Of a stretch of 64,000 bases of DNA, positions 15,998-24,941 are shown one piece after another. This stretch comes from FEN-1191 sp964528845 (GTDB lineage Bacteria; Pseudomonadota; Gammaproteobacteria; Steroidobacterales; Steroidobacteraceae), in assembly GCA_964528845.1 (NCBI GenBank), contig CAZGVE010000013.1, positions 1 to 64,000 of the forward strand, written 5' to 3'. The notes beneath the pieces are model-generated. The model had not been told where the DNA came from and made no database searches. It was given only the letters and a program-made list of their open reading frames with translations. Made by a program: the position numbers and the translations under genes. The first letter of the stretch is position 1. Every line of letters begins with the position of its first letter.

Positions 15998-18171
15998 GCC
16001 GGCACCCAGATCAGCCCCGCGAGCGGTGGCAGCGTCAGGACGATCGAGCACGGCTGGCCGTGCCATGGAATCTGCTGCGCCTCGATGGCCGGTGTATTGC
16101 CGAGGTTGCTGCCGCCGTAGTACGTGGAATCGGAGTTGAAGACCTCGCGGTACCACCCGGCGCGTGGCACCCCGATGCGGTAGTGATAGCGTGGCACAGG
16201 CGTGAAGTTCAGCGCCACGATCGCGCAGCGCAGACCGTCGAACCGTGCGTAGCTGAGCGTCGACCCGGCAGCGTCGTTCACCTCGAGCCAGCAGAAGCCC
16301 TGCGGTTCGAACTCGAAGCGGTGCAGCGCGGACTCGCTCGAGTACAGCCGATTCAGGTCGGCGACCGCGCGTTGCACGCCCGCGTGCATCGGATCCTCCG
16401 TCAGGTGCCAGGGCAGGCTGTCGCGGAAGTTCCATTCCCCTGGCTGGCCGAACTCTCCGCCCATGAACAGCAGCTTCTTGCCGGGAAAGGTCCACATGTA
16501 GCTGAACATGAGCCGCAGGTTCGCGAACTGCTGCCAGCGGTCCCCTGGCATGCGCCCGAGCAGCGAACGCTTGAGGTGCACGACCTCGTCGTGCGAGAGC
16601 GGCAGGATGAAGTTCTCGCTGTACGCGTACATCATCCCGAAGGTCAGCTTGTTGTGGTGATGCAGCCGGTAGATCGGGTCTTCCTTGAAGTAGGCCAGCG
16701 TGTCGTGCATCCACCCCATGTTCCACTTCATGCTGAAGCCGAGGCCCCCGACGTCGGTCGGTCGGCTCACCATCGCCCAGTCCGTGGATTCCTCGGCCAT
16801 CACGACCGTTCCCGGGTTGCGACCGTGCGTGCTGGCATTGAGCGCGCGCAGGAAGTCGATCGCCTCGAGGTTGTGACTGCCCCCGTAGCGGTTCGGCACG
16901 AAATCCCCGTGGCGCCCGAAGTCCAGGTACAGCATCGAGGCGACCGCATCCACGCGCAGTCCGTCGAAATGGAACTCCTCCAGCCAGTAGTTCGCACTCG
17001 AGATCAGGAACGAGCGCACCTCGTTACGCTCGTAGTTGAACACCAGCGTGCCCCAATCGCGGTGCTCGGCCTTGCGCGGATCGTGGTACTCGTAGAGCGC
17101 GGTCCCGTCGAAGTTCGCGAGTGCGTGCGCGTCGCGCGGAAAGTGCGCCGGGACCCAGTCCAGCAGCACGCCAATCCCAGAGCTGTGGCAGTGATCGACC
17201 AGGTAGCGCAGCGCGTCAGGGGTGCCGAAACGGCTGGTTGGCGCGAAGTAGCCCGTCGTCTGGTAGCCCCAGGAATCGTCCAGCGGGTGCTCGGTGATCG
17301 GCATCAGCTCGACATGCGTGAACCCGAGCCGCTGCACGTACGCCACCAGTTCGTGCGCCAGCTCCCGATAGTCCAGCATCCGGCCATCCGCGTGCCGGCG
17401 CCAGGAGCCGGCGTGCACCTCGTAGATGCTCAAGGGTGCGTGCAGCCAGTCCAGCTGCCGCCGCCGCTCCATCCACTGCGTGTCTGCCCAGGCGTAGGTG
17501 CTGTGCGCGACGATCGAGGCGGTAGCCGGCCGCAGCTCGGTCGCGCGGGCATAGGGATCGGACTTCAGGAATACGGCACCGGTGCCGCGCGCGCGCAGCT
17601 CGAACTTGTAGATCTCGCCCGGTCCGAGACCCGGCAGAAACAGCTCCCACACCCCCGTCCCGCCGAGCACTCGCATCGGGCAGCGCCGGCCGTCCCATTG
17701 GCAGAAGGGACCCACCACGCTGACCCGCTCGGCATTGGGGGCCCAGACGGCGAATCGAACGCCGGCGAAGCCGTCGATGGACATTGCGTGGGCGCCCAGG
17801 AAGCTCCACGCGCTCGCGTGGGTGCCGGCGCCGAAGGCCGCCAGGTCGGCCGGGTCGATCGCCGGCGCGAACCCGTACGGGTCGATCTGCTCGCGCAGCG
17901 CGCCGCCTTCGTCGATCCAGGACAGCCGGCAATGGGCTGGCAGGTCCGGCCCGACCCCCGCCCAGGCGAACACGTCGGTGCCGCGGATGCGCCGCATCTC
18001 GTGCCGGCGCTCCAGGCGCGCAAGCCGCGCCCCCGGCAGGCAGGCAAGCACCATGGATTGCCCGTCGATGTCGTGACGGCCGAGCACCTGGTGCGGATCG
18101 TGATGACGTCCGGCGCCGATGCGCTGCAGGTCGTCGGCGAGTTCGCGCAGGCGCTCCGCTACCTTGTTCAT
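15994..18171 (-). CDS. glgB: 1,4-alpha-glucan branching enzyme, GH13
   Basis: 725 residues, full length. It has an N-terminal CBM48-like part, then the GH13 barrel. Catalytic residues line up with the E. coli enzyme: D408 in GLRVDAVASM (nucleophile), E460 in VVMAEESTD (acid/base) and D528 in LPLSHDEV. Typical segments YEVHAGSWRR, HVELMPITEHP and YAYSENFILPLSHDE are present. It creates alpha-1,6 branches in glycogen. It is transcribed from the 100-bp region shared with divergent glgC and overlaps the 3' end of glgP by 4 bp. Confidence 0.97.
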   Translation of the reverse strand: MNKVAERLRELADDLQRIGAGRHHDPHQVLGRHDIDGQSMVLACLPGARLARLERRHEMRRIRGTDVFAWAGVGPDLPAHCRLSWIDEGGALREQIDPYGFAPAIDPADLAAFGAGTHASAWSFLGAHAMSIDGFAGVRFAVWAPNAERVSVVGPFCQWDGRRCPMRVLGGTGVWELFLPGLGPGEIYKFELRARGTGAVFLKSDPYARATELRPATASIVAHSTYAWADTQWMERRRQLDWLHAPLSIYEVHAGSWRRHADGRMLDYRELAHELVAYVQRLGFTHVELMPITEHPLDDSWGYQTTGYFAPTSRFGTPDALRYLVDHCHSSGIGVLLDWVPAHFPRDAHALANFDGTALYEYHDPRKAEHRDWGTLVFNYERNEVRSFLISSANYWLEEFHFDGLRVDAVASMLYLDFGRHGDFVPNRYGGSHNLEAIDFLRALNASTHGRNPGTVVMAEESTDWAMVSRPTDVGGLGFSMKWNMGWMHDTLAYFKEDPIYRLHHHNKLTFGMMYAYSENFILPLSHDEVVHLKRSLLGRMPGDRWQQFANLRLMFSYMWTFPGKKLLFMGGEFGQPGEWNFRDSLPWHLTEDPMHAGVQRAVADLNRLYSSESALHRFEFEPQGFCWLEVNDAAGSTLSYARFDGLRCAIVALNFTPVPRYHYRIGVPRAGWYREVFNSDSTYYGGSNLGNTPAIEAQQIPWHGQPCSIVLTLPPLAGLIWVPA

Positions 18172-18237
18172 CTGTGCCGGAAATCTGGTGAGGATTTAAT
18201 TGTGATCTGGTAAAGATGAGGCTTCATGGCACGGTAC

Positions 18238-18243
18238 TATACT
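18238..18243 (+). promoter_or_regulatory. -10-like element upstream of glgC
   Basis: TATACT lies 28 nt before the glgC ATG, in the 100-bp region between divergent glgB and glgC. It is the best -10 match in the region. The corresponding -35 position (about 18215-18220) shows only a poor match, so activator dependence or a mistaken call are both possible. Confidence 0.35.
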
Positions 18244-18271
18244 GGCAAGGTAACGTCATAAGCCGCACCTC

Positions 18272-19552
18272 ATGGCGAAGCAGCAACCCCGAGCCTCTTC
18301 CGCGCGCTACGTCAGCCGACTGACCAGCGGAGCGCTGGCCGTGGTCATGGCCGGCGGTCGCGGCGAGCGCCTGCGAGCGCTGACCGAGCAGCGCTGCAAG
18401 CCGGCGACCCCGTTCGGCGGCAAGTTCCGCATCATCGACTTCGTGCTCTCCAACTGCGTGAATTCGGGGATCCGCCAGATCTATCTGATGACTCAGTACA
18501 AGGGTCAGTCGCTGATTCAGCACGTGCAGCGCGGCTGGAGCTACCTGCGCGGCGAATTCGGCGAGTTCATCGACGTGGTGCCGGCGCAGCAGCAGGTCGG
18601 CAAGCACTGGTACCGCGGCACCGCCGATTGCGTATACCAGAACCTGGATCTGATCCGCGCCTGCCGGCCCAAGCACGTTCTGGTGCTCGCCGGCGATCAC
18701 ATCTACAAGATGGACTACGGTCCGATGATCGCCTACCACGTCGAGAAGGGTGCGGACATCACGGTCGGCGTGGTCGAGGTGCCGCGCGCGCGCGCGAGCG
18801 AATTCGGCGTGCTGTCGGTGACCGAATGGAACCGGGTCACGCGCTTCACCGAGAAGCCGGCTGAACCCGATGCGATTCCCGGCCGTCCCACTGTCGCCCT
18901 GGCCTCGATGGGCATCTACATCTTCAACGCCCGGCTGCTCGAGAAGCTCCTGATCGCGGACGCCGCCGACCCGGAATCCGCGCATGATTTCGGCAAGAAC
19001 GTGATCCCGGCGGCGATCGATGCGCTGCAGGTCGTGGCCTATCCCTTCACCGACGTCAAGACGCGGGCGCAGAACTACTGGCGCGATGTCGGAACGGTCG
19101 ATGCGTTCTACGATGCGAACATCGAGCTCGTGCATGTGGCACCCGAGCTGAACCTGTATGACGAGGAATGGCCGATCTGGACCTATCAGCTGCACCAGCC
19201 GCCGGCGAAGTTCGTGCTGGACGAGGATGGCAGGCGCGGTATCGCGGTGAACTCGATGATCTCCGGCGGTTGCATCATCTCTGGCGCGTACGTAAACCAG
19301 TCGCTGCTGTTCTCGGCGGTAAGGGTCGATGAGCGCTCGAACATCTTCCGCTCGGTGGTGCTGCCAAACGTCAAGATCGGCAGTGGTTGCACGGTCGCGC
19401 ACGCGATCCTCGACGAGGGCTGCGAGGTGCCATCCGGCACGCAGATCGGCGTCGATCGCGTCGCCGATGCGCAGCGCTTCCACGTGACCGACAACGGCAT
19501 CGTGCTCGTGACCCCCGAGATGCTCGCGAAGCCTGCTCCCAGGGGCGTATGA
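18272..19552 (+). CDS. glgC: glucose-1-phosphate adenylyltransferase (ADP-glucose pyrophosphorylase)
   Basis: 426 residues. The nucleotidyltransferase signature VVMAGGRGERLRALTEQRCKP is followed by PFGGKFRIIDFVLSNCVNSGI, the substrate motif VLAGDHIYKMDY, and FTEKPAEP. The C-terminus is a left-handed beta-helix (SVVLPNVKIGSGCTVAHAILDEGC). It makes ADP-glucose, the donor used by glgA, and is the committed and usually allosterically regulated step of glycogen synthesis. First gene of a four-gene operon: its stop overlaps the GH57 start (ATGA). Confidence 0.97.
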   Translation: MAKQQPRASSARYVSRLTSGALAVVMAGGRGERLRALTEQRCKPATPFGGKFRIIDFVLSNCVNSGIRQIYLMTQYKGQSLIQHVQRGWSYLRGEFGEFIDVVPAQQQVGKHWYRGTADCVYQNLDLIRACRPKHVLVLAGDHIYKMDYGPMIAYHVEKGADITVGVVEVPRARASEFGVLSVTEWNRVTRFTEKPAEPDAIPGRPTVALASMGIYIFNARLLEKLLIADAADPESAHDFGKNVIPAAIDALQVVAYPFTDVKTRAQNYWRDVGTVDAFYDANIELVHVAPELNLYDEEWPIWTYQLHQPPAKFVLDEDGRRGIAVNSMISGGCIISGAYVNQSLLFSAVRVDERSNIFRSVVLPNVKIGSGCTVAHAILDEGCEVPSGTQIGVDRVADAQRFHVTDNGIVLVTPEMLAKPAPRGV

Positions 19553-21249
19553 GCAGCGGACGGTTTCCGGTCGTGCTGCTCTGGCACATGCATCAGCCGC
19601 AGTACCGCGATGCGCTCAGCGGCGTCAGCATCCTGCCCTGGACCTACCTGCACGCGATCAAGGATTACGTCGACATGGCCGCACACCTGGAAGCCAATCC
19701 GGGTGCACGGGCCGTGGTCAATTTCACCCCGGTGCTGATCGAGCAGCTGGAGGACCTGAGCCGCCGGGTACAGCAGCACCTGTTGCATGGCGCGGACCTG
19801 CCGGACCCGGTGCTCGCTTCGCTTGGGCCCGCCGGACTGCCGGCCGACCCGGCAGGGCGGCTAGGGCTGCTGCAGGCCCTGCTGCGGGCGAATCGCGTGA
19901 ACCTGATCGAGCGCTATCCGGACTACCGGCGCCTGGCCGATCTCGCAGCCGCGCTTGGAACGCCTGAGACCATCGGCTACGCCAACGATCAGTACTTGCG
20001 CGACCTCGCGGTCTGGTTCCACGTCGCGTGGCTCGGCGAGACCGTCAAGCGCGAAGATGCGCGCGTCGCGCGCCTGATCGGGCGCGGTCGCGCGTTCGAG
20101 CCCGAGGATTGCCGCAATCTGCTCGAGCTGATAGGGGAACTGCTCGGCGGCGTGCTGCCGCGCTACCGCCGGCTGATGGAACGCGGCCAGGTCGAGCTGT
20201 CCGCTTCGCCCTACGGCCACCCGATCCTGCCGCTGCTGATCGACTTCCGGTCCGCGCGCGAATCCTCCCCCGACGCGCCGCTGCCGCGCGAGCCGGCCTA
20301 TCCCGGCGGCGCGGACCGAGCCGGTTGGCACCTGGAGGAATCAGGTGCCGTGTTCACGCGCGTGTTCGGGAGCCCCGCGCAGGGATGCTGGCCCTCGGAG
20401 GGCGCGATCAGCGCGCCGGCACTCGCGCTGATCGAGCAGCACGGCGTACGCTGGGCTGCGACCAGCGAGAGCGTGCTGCGCGGCTGCCTCGAGGAGCGAG
20501 GTGAGCTGGTCGCGGCGACCGAGGAATCGCCGGTGACGCGACTGTACCGCCAGCCGGGTCACGAGCTCACTCTGCTGTTCCGGCACGACGAGCTGTCCGA
20601 CCTGATCGGCTTCACCTATTCGAAATGGCACGGCGATGATGCCGTGCGCCACTTCGTCGAGCAGCTCGAACACCTCGCGCGGCGCGAGAGCCCGGACGGC
20701 ACGCGCCTGGTGCTGATCGCGCTCGATGGCGAGAACGCCTGGGAGTACTACCCGTTCAACGGCTTCTATTTCCTGCAGGGGCTGTACCGCGCATTGGCCG
20801 ACCATCCGCTGCTCGAGCTCACGACGCCGTCGGAATTCCTGAAGCGCACGCCGGCGGCGAGCGCGCTGCCGCGGGTCGTGGCCGGCAGCTGGGTGCACGG
20901 CACGCTCTCGACGTGGATCGGCGATCCGGACAAGAACCGGGGCTGGGACCTGCTGGTCGAAGCGAAGCAGGCCTGCGACCGGGTGCTGGCCGCCGGTACG
21001 GTGACTCCCGAACACCGACGCCAGATCGAGCACCAGCTGGCGCTGTGCGAGAGCTCGGACTGGTTCTGGTGGTTCGGCGATTACAATCCGTACGAGGCGG
21101 TGCGCGACTTCGATGCGCTGTTCCGCCACCAGCTCACCTGCCTGTACCAGCTGCTGCTGCTGCCCGTGCCCGCCAACCTCTCGCAGACGATCTCGGTCGG
21201 CCGCGGCATTCCCGAAGCCGGCGGCGTCATGCGGCGGGCGCAGGATTGA
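19549..21249 (+). CDS. glycoside hydrolase family 57 (alpha-amylase/alpha-glucan-modifying) protein
   Basis: About 566 residues. The GH57 region 1 motif HMHQPQY is at residues 13-19. The GCWPSEGAIS segment contains the probable catalytic Glu of region 3, and IALDGENAWEYYPFNG has the conserved Asp of region 4. GH57 enzymes are retaining alpha-glucan hydrolases or transferases (amylase, 4-alpha-glucanotransferase, branching enzyme). Which activity applies is not decidable by eye. It is translationally coupled to glgC (4-bp overlap) and lies just before malQ, so it acts in glycogen or maltodextrin turnover. No signal peptide is seen, so it is cytosolic. Confidence 0.92.
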   Translation: MSSGRFPVVLLWHMHQPQYRDALSGVSILPWTYLHAIKDYVDMAAHLEANPGARAVVNFTPVLIEQLEDLSRRVQQHLLHGADLPDPVLASLGPAGLPADPAGRLGLLQALLRANRVNLIERYPDYRRLADLAAALGTPETIGYANDQYLRDLAVWFHVAWLGETVKREDARVARLIGRGRAFEPEDCRNLLELIGELLGGVLPRYRRLMERGQVELSASPYGHPILPLLIDFRSARESSPDAPLPREPAYPGGADRAGWHLEESGAVFTRVFGSPAQGCWPSEGAISAPALALIEQHGVRWAATSESVLRGCLEERGELVAATEESPVTRLYRQPGHELTLLFRHDELSDLIGFTYSKWHGDDAVRHFVEQLEHLARRESPDGTRLVLIALDGENAWEYYPFNGFYFLQGLYRALADHPLLELTTPSEFLKRTPAASALPRVVAGSWVHGTLSTWIGDPDKNRGWDLLVEAKQACDRVLAAGTVTPEHRRQIEHQLALCESSDWFWWFGDYNPYEAVRDFDALFRHQLTCLYQLLLLPVPANLSQTISVGRGIPEAGGVMRRAQD

Positions 21250-21266
21250 GCGCGCCCGGGAGTACC

Positions 21267-22685
21267 GTGCATGGAATCCGCGGCGAGCGTGGCGGCCAGC
21301 GGCTGCTCGACCGGCGCCGCAGCGGCGTGCTGCTGCACCCGACCTCGCTGCTGCAGGGTGCGGGCGGGCAGCAGCGCGGCGCGCTCGGCAGCGCGGCGCG
21401 CTCGTTCATCGACTGGCTGGCGCAAGCCGGCTTCTCGATCTGGCAGGTATTGCCGCTCGGGCCTCCGGGCCACGGCGGCTCGCCGTACTGGGCGCGATCG
21501 GATTTCGCCGGGCAGTCGGTACTGATCGATCGCAGCGAGCTGCCCGATGCGGGCGCACAGCGTGCGGACTATGAGGCATTCCGTGCCGCGAGTCGCGACT
21601 GGCTCGACGACTACGTGCTGTTCGAGGTTCTCGCCGAGCGCTTCCAGACCGCATGGTGGGAATGGCCGGAAGAATACCGGCTGCGCGATGCCGCGACGCT
21701 CGCGCAGGCGCTCGATGATTATCGCGGCGAACTCGAGTACCGGCGGGTCGAGCAGTGGTACTTCGACTGGCAGTGGCGGCAGCTGCGCAGCTACGCCAGC
21801 GCGCGTGGCGTGTACCTGTTCGGTGACCTGCCGATCTATGTCGCACCCGATTCGGTCGCGACCTGGTCGCAGCGCGAACAGTTCCAGCTCGACGCGGACG
21901 GGCGTCCCGCCGCGCTTGCCGGCGTGCCGCCGGACTATTTTTCCGCCGATGGGCAGCTCTGGGGCAACCCGCTGTACGACTGGGACCAGGCCCAACACGA
22001 CCAGTTCGCGTTCTGGCGCATGCGCCTGGCGCGCGCGCTGCAGCGCTTCGACCTGGTGCGCATCGATCATTTTCGCGGCCTGGCGGCGTACTGGTCGGTG
22101 CCGGCCGGCGCCGCCACGGCACGCGAGGGGCGCTGGTGCACGGCCCCGGGTCGCGCGCTGTTCCGCGCGCTGGCGGCCGAGTTCCCGGAGCTGCCGCTGG
22201 TCGCAGAGGACCTCGGCGTGATCACCGCCGACGTCGATGAGCTGCGCAGCGCCTTCGGGCTGCCCGGCATGCGCGTGCTGCAGTTCGGATTCGACGGCTC
22301 GCCGGGCAATCCGCATCTGCCGCACAACTATGGACGCGACGTGGTCGCATACACCGGCACCCACGACAATGACACGTCGCCGGGCTGGTACCGCCAGCTT
22401 GGAGTCGAGGAACGCGCGCGCGTGAATTTCTACCTGCGCGCCGATCCGGGAAGCGTGCTCGAAGCGCTGCAGCGCGCTGCCTTGGGTTCGGTCGCGCAGC
22501 TGGTGATCGTCCCCGCGCAGGATGTGCTCGGCCTGGATTCCGAGGCGCGCCTGAACACTCCCGGCACGGTGGAAGGCAACTGGAGCTGGCGGCTGCACCC
22601 CGGCGCCCTCAGCCCGCAGCTCGCCATCGACTACGCAGCGCTCAACCGCGTGTACGGCCGAGCCCGGACGGCAGAAGGCGGATGA
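21267..22685 (+). CDS. malQ: 4-alpha-glucanotransferase (amylomaltase), GH77
   Basis: About 472 residues. The N-terminal motif GVLLHPTSLL and WQVLPLGPPGHGGSPY are diagnostic for GH77. The catalytic Asp lies in DLVRIDHFRG, the acid/base Glu in LPLVAEDLGVI and the third Asp in YTGTHDNDT. It disproportionates malto-oligosaccharides. The start is uncertain: GTG at 21267 has GGGAG 4 nt upstream, while TTG at 21246 overlaps the GH57 stop (TTGA) and would add seven residues. It is followed by the lipoprotein gene with a 4-bp ATGA overlap. Confidence 0.93.
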   Translation: MHGIRGERGGQRLLDRRRSGVLLHPTSLLQGAGGQQRGALGSAARSFIDWLAQAGFSIWQVLPLGPPGHGGSPYWARSDFAGQSVLIDRSELPDAGAQRADYEAFRAASRDWLDDYVLFEVLAERFQTAWWEWPEEYRLRDAATLAQALDDYRGELEYRRVEQWYFDWQWRQLRSYASARGVYLFGDLPIYVAPDSVATWSQREQFQLDADGRPAALAGVPPDYFSADGQLWGNPLYDWDQAQHDQFAFWRMRLARALQRFDLVRIDHFRGLAAYWSVPAGAATAREGRWCTAPGRALFRALAAEFPELPLVAEDLGVITADVDELRSAFGLPGMRVLQFGFDGSPGNPHLPHNYGRDVVAYTGTHDNDTSPGWYRQLGVEERARVNFYLRADPGSVLEALQRAALGSVAQLVIVPAQDVLGLDSEARLNTPGTVEGNWSWRLHPGALSPQLAIDYAALNRVYGRARTAEGG

Positions 22686-23146
22686 ATCGACGGCGCTTTG
22701 CCCCACGCTGGCAGGTGGCCGCCGCGCTCTGGACCGCGCTGCTGTGCGGGTGCGCGACGCTGTTGCCGAAGCTGGAGGCGCCGCGGCTCACGCTGCTCGC
22801 GGTCAGTCTCGAGGCGGCCGGTCCGACGCAGCAACACCTGGTGCTGCGGCTGCACGCCGAGAATCCGAACGCGCGCACGATCGCCGTACAGGCCATCGAG
22901 ATCACGCTCGAGCTCAGCGGTACGCGGGTGGCGCAGGGTGCGACGACGGCCGCCTTCAGCCTGCCGGCGCAGGGTGCCACCGACTTCGACGTCGATGTGA
23001 CCGCCGACCTGAACGCGGCATTGCTGCTGGTCGCGGCAGCAATGAGCCATCACTCGGTGGATTATCGCCTGTACGGCAGCGCGCATCTGCGGGGCGGCCT
23101 GCTCTCGACGCTGCCCTTCGAGCAACGCGGCCGCGTGCGGCTCTAA
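22682..23146 (+). CDS. LEA14-like (water stress/hypersensitive response domain) lipoprotein
   Basis: 154 residues. A signal peptide with lipobox LLCGC gives a predicted lipidated Cys near residue 24. The remaining ~125 residues have alternating hydrophobic beta strands and the HLVLRLHAENPNARTIAVQAIEITLELSG pattern of LEA type 2 (LEA14/WHy) domains; the longest quoted part is shortened here to its key N-P-N and L-x-G features. Such proteins are envelope-anchored with no known enzymatic role. Coupling to malQ (4-bp overlap) ties its expression to the glycogen operon, perhaps as part of a desiccation or storage response. It overlaps convergent glgA by 4 bp. Confidence 0.78.
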   Translation: MNRRRFAPRWQVAAALWTALLCGCATLLPKLEAPRLTLLAVSLEAAGPTQQHLVLRLHAENPNARTIAVQAIEITLELSGTRVAQGATTAAFSLPAQGATDFDVDVTADLNAALLLVAAAMSHHSVDYRLYGSAHLRGGLLSTLPFEQRGRVRL

Positions 23147-24600
23147 CTCTGCAGCAGGCGGTCGTAGGCCGCGACGTATTGCTGCACCTGCCGGCTCCAC
23201 GAGAAATCCTGTGCCATGCCGTTCTGTACCAGGCGGTGCCACAGGCCGCGGTTCTCGAACCAGTCCAGTGCAGTTCCGATCGCCCAGTTCACCGCCTCCA
23301 CGTTGTAGTCGTTGAATACGATACCGGTACCCAGGCCGGTCGCGACGTCGAAATGCTGCACCGAGTCGGCCAGGCCGCCGGTGCGCCGCACGATCGGCAC
23401 GGTGCCATAGCGCAGGCTGTACATCTGGTTCAAGCCGCACGGCTCGTAGCGCGAGGGCATCAGGAACATATCGCTCGCCGCCTCGATCCAGTGCGCGAGC
23501 TCGTCGCTGTAGCCGCGATGGAAGTGCACGCGGCCCGGGAAGCTCTGCTGCAGCCCGGCGAAGAACTCCTCATAGGCCCATTCGCCGTTGCCGAGCACGA
23601 CCAGGTTGAAGGGGCGTGCAGCCAGCATCCGTGGCAGGCTCTCATAGAGCAGATCGACACCCTTCTGCGCCGCCAGGCGGGTCACGATCCCGATCAGTGC
23701 GCCGCGCGCGCTGTGGTTCAGCCCGATGCGCTGCTGGAATTCCTGCTTGAGGCTTAGCTTGACGCCGAGCTGGTTGCTGCCGAAGGGTCGCGGCAGCCAG
23801 CGGTCGCGGCGCGGATCCCAGACGTCGTAGTCGACACCGTTCAGGATGCCGAGCAGCGAGTCCCCGCGCCCGCGCAGCAGCGCGTCGAGTCCCATGCCGT
23901 ATTCCGGGCCCTGGATCTCGCGCGCGTAGGTCGGACTGACGGTCGTGATCAGGTCGGCCTGCTGCAGGCCGGTGCGCAGCAGGTTCACGCGGCCGGCCGT
24001 CAGGTCGCCGTGGTCGAGCAGGTGGGCCTGCGCGGGGCTGAGCAGTTCGGGAAGCGCGCTGGCGCCGATCACGCCCTGGTAGCCGATGTTGTGAATGGTC
24101 AGCACCGTGCGCGCCCGCCGGAACAGGCCGTCCCAGCCGTAGCTGGTGCGCCGGAGCAGTGGGCCGATCGCGGTATGCCAGTCATTGAAGTGCAGGATCT
24201 GAGGCGCGAACCCCATGCGCTGGCAGCACAGGAATGCCGCGTGCGTGAGCAGCAGGAAGCGCCGGTGCTCGTCCGGATCGCTGGTGTAAATTCCCGGCCG
24301 GTCATAACACGCGGGGCAGTCGATCAGGTAGATGAAGGCCTGGGAGCCGGGCAGGCGGGTCGTGAGTACCGAGAATTCGTAGCGGTGGCTGCCCAGGTAC
24401 AGCGGCACGTTCTGCAGGAACTGCACCGGAAAGAGCTCCAGCTCCTCGCGCCTGATCGAGGCATAGGCCGGCACGAACAGCCGGATGTCGTGACCGTCGG
24501 CGTGCAGGTACTTGACGAGCGCCGCGGATACGTCGGCGAGCCCGCCCGCCTTCGCCAGTGGCGCGATCTCGGCGGTCGCAAAGCAGATCTTCAGGGGCAT
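23143..24600 (-). CDS. glgA: glycogen synthase (ADP-glucose), GT5
   Basis: 485 residues, typical length. The N-terminal CFATAEIAPLAKAGGLADV carries the K-x-G-G-L ADP-glucose motif. Also present are LHFNDWHTAIGPLL, TIHNIGYQG, GIVTRLAAQKG and the C-terminal MPSRYEPCGLNQMYSLRYGT with the catalytic Glu region. It elongates alpha-1,4-glucan from the ADP-glucose made by glgC. It is transcribed against the glgC operon and overlaps its last gene by 4 bp, so readthrough would produce antisense RNA across the pair. Confidence 0.97.
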   Translation of the reverse strand: MPLKICFATAEIAPLAKAGGLADVSAALVKYLHADGHDIRLFVPAYASIRREELELFPVQFLQNVPLYLGSHRYEFSVLTTRLPGSQAFIYLIDCPACYDRPGIYTSDPDEHRRFLLLTHAAFLCCQRMGFAPQILHFNDWHTAIGPLLRRTSYGWDGLFRRARTVLTIHNIGYQGVIGASALPELLSPAQAHLLDHGDLTAGRVNLLRTGLQQADLITTVSPTYAREIQGPEYGMGLDALLRGRGDSLLGILNGVDYDVWDPRRDRWLPRPFGSNQLGVKLSLKQEFQQRIGLNHSARGALIGIVTRLAAQKGVDLLYESLPRMLAARPFNLVVLGNGEWAYEEFFAGLQQSFPGRVHFHRGYSDELAHWIEAASDMFLMPSRYEPCGLNQMYSLRYGTVPIVRRTGGLADSVQHFDVATGLGTGIVFNDYNVEAVNWAIGTALDWFENRGLWHRLVQNGMAQDFSWSRQVQQYVAAYDRLLQS

Positions 24601-24683
24601 TGAGGAATCTTACCGCACCGCAGGAGCGGCTCTGGCGGCATCGGCCGGCGCTGCATGCGCCGCGGGCGTTCGCGACAGCCTAT

Positions 24684-24689
24684 TATGAT
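24684..24689 (+). promoter_or_regulatory. -10-like hexamer before a small membrane protein gene
   Basis: TATGAT (overlapping TATTAT at 24681) lies 6 nt before the ATG at 24696, with no Shine-Dalgarno sequence between. This is the same arrangement as at 172-184. A -35 box is not obvious. Confidence 0.4.
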
Positions 24690-24695
24690 GCGCAA

Positions 24696-24833
24696 ATGCG
24701 CACTCTGGCCGTCTACCTGATCCTGTTCGTATTGCTCGCCGTATCGATCGGCTTAGGGGTAGCCCTTTCCTACTGGCCGCACTGGTGCGCGGTACTGCGC
24801 TGGTGCGCCCCGGGCTGGCCGAGCGGCCACTGA
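24696..24833 (+). CDS. small single-span membrane protein
   Basis: 45 residues. A short N-terminus (MRTLAVY) leads into about 20 hydrophobic residues (LILFVLLAVSIGLGVALSYW) and a Cys/Trp-rich tail (CAVLRWCAPGWP). It would be a small inner-membrane protein. No family is recognised. Support is the transmembrane pattern, the -10-like box placed for leaderless transcription, and the lack of any other gene in the 340 bp between glgA and the M32 peptidase. The open frame extends upstream to 24558 but would cross the glgA start. Confidence 0.45.
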   Translation: MRTLAVYLILFVLLAVSIGLGVALSYWPHWCAVLRWCAPGWPSGH

Positions 24834-24941
24834 CCCTCACGCGCCCCAACTGGCCCCTTGGCTGGCTGGCGGCTCGGCGGGAGCGGCTCTCGAGCTGCTA
24901 AAATTGCCGATTGCCCCGTGGCGGCCAGCCCTCGAAGTGCC

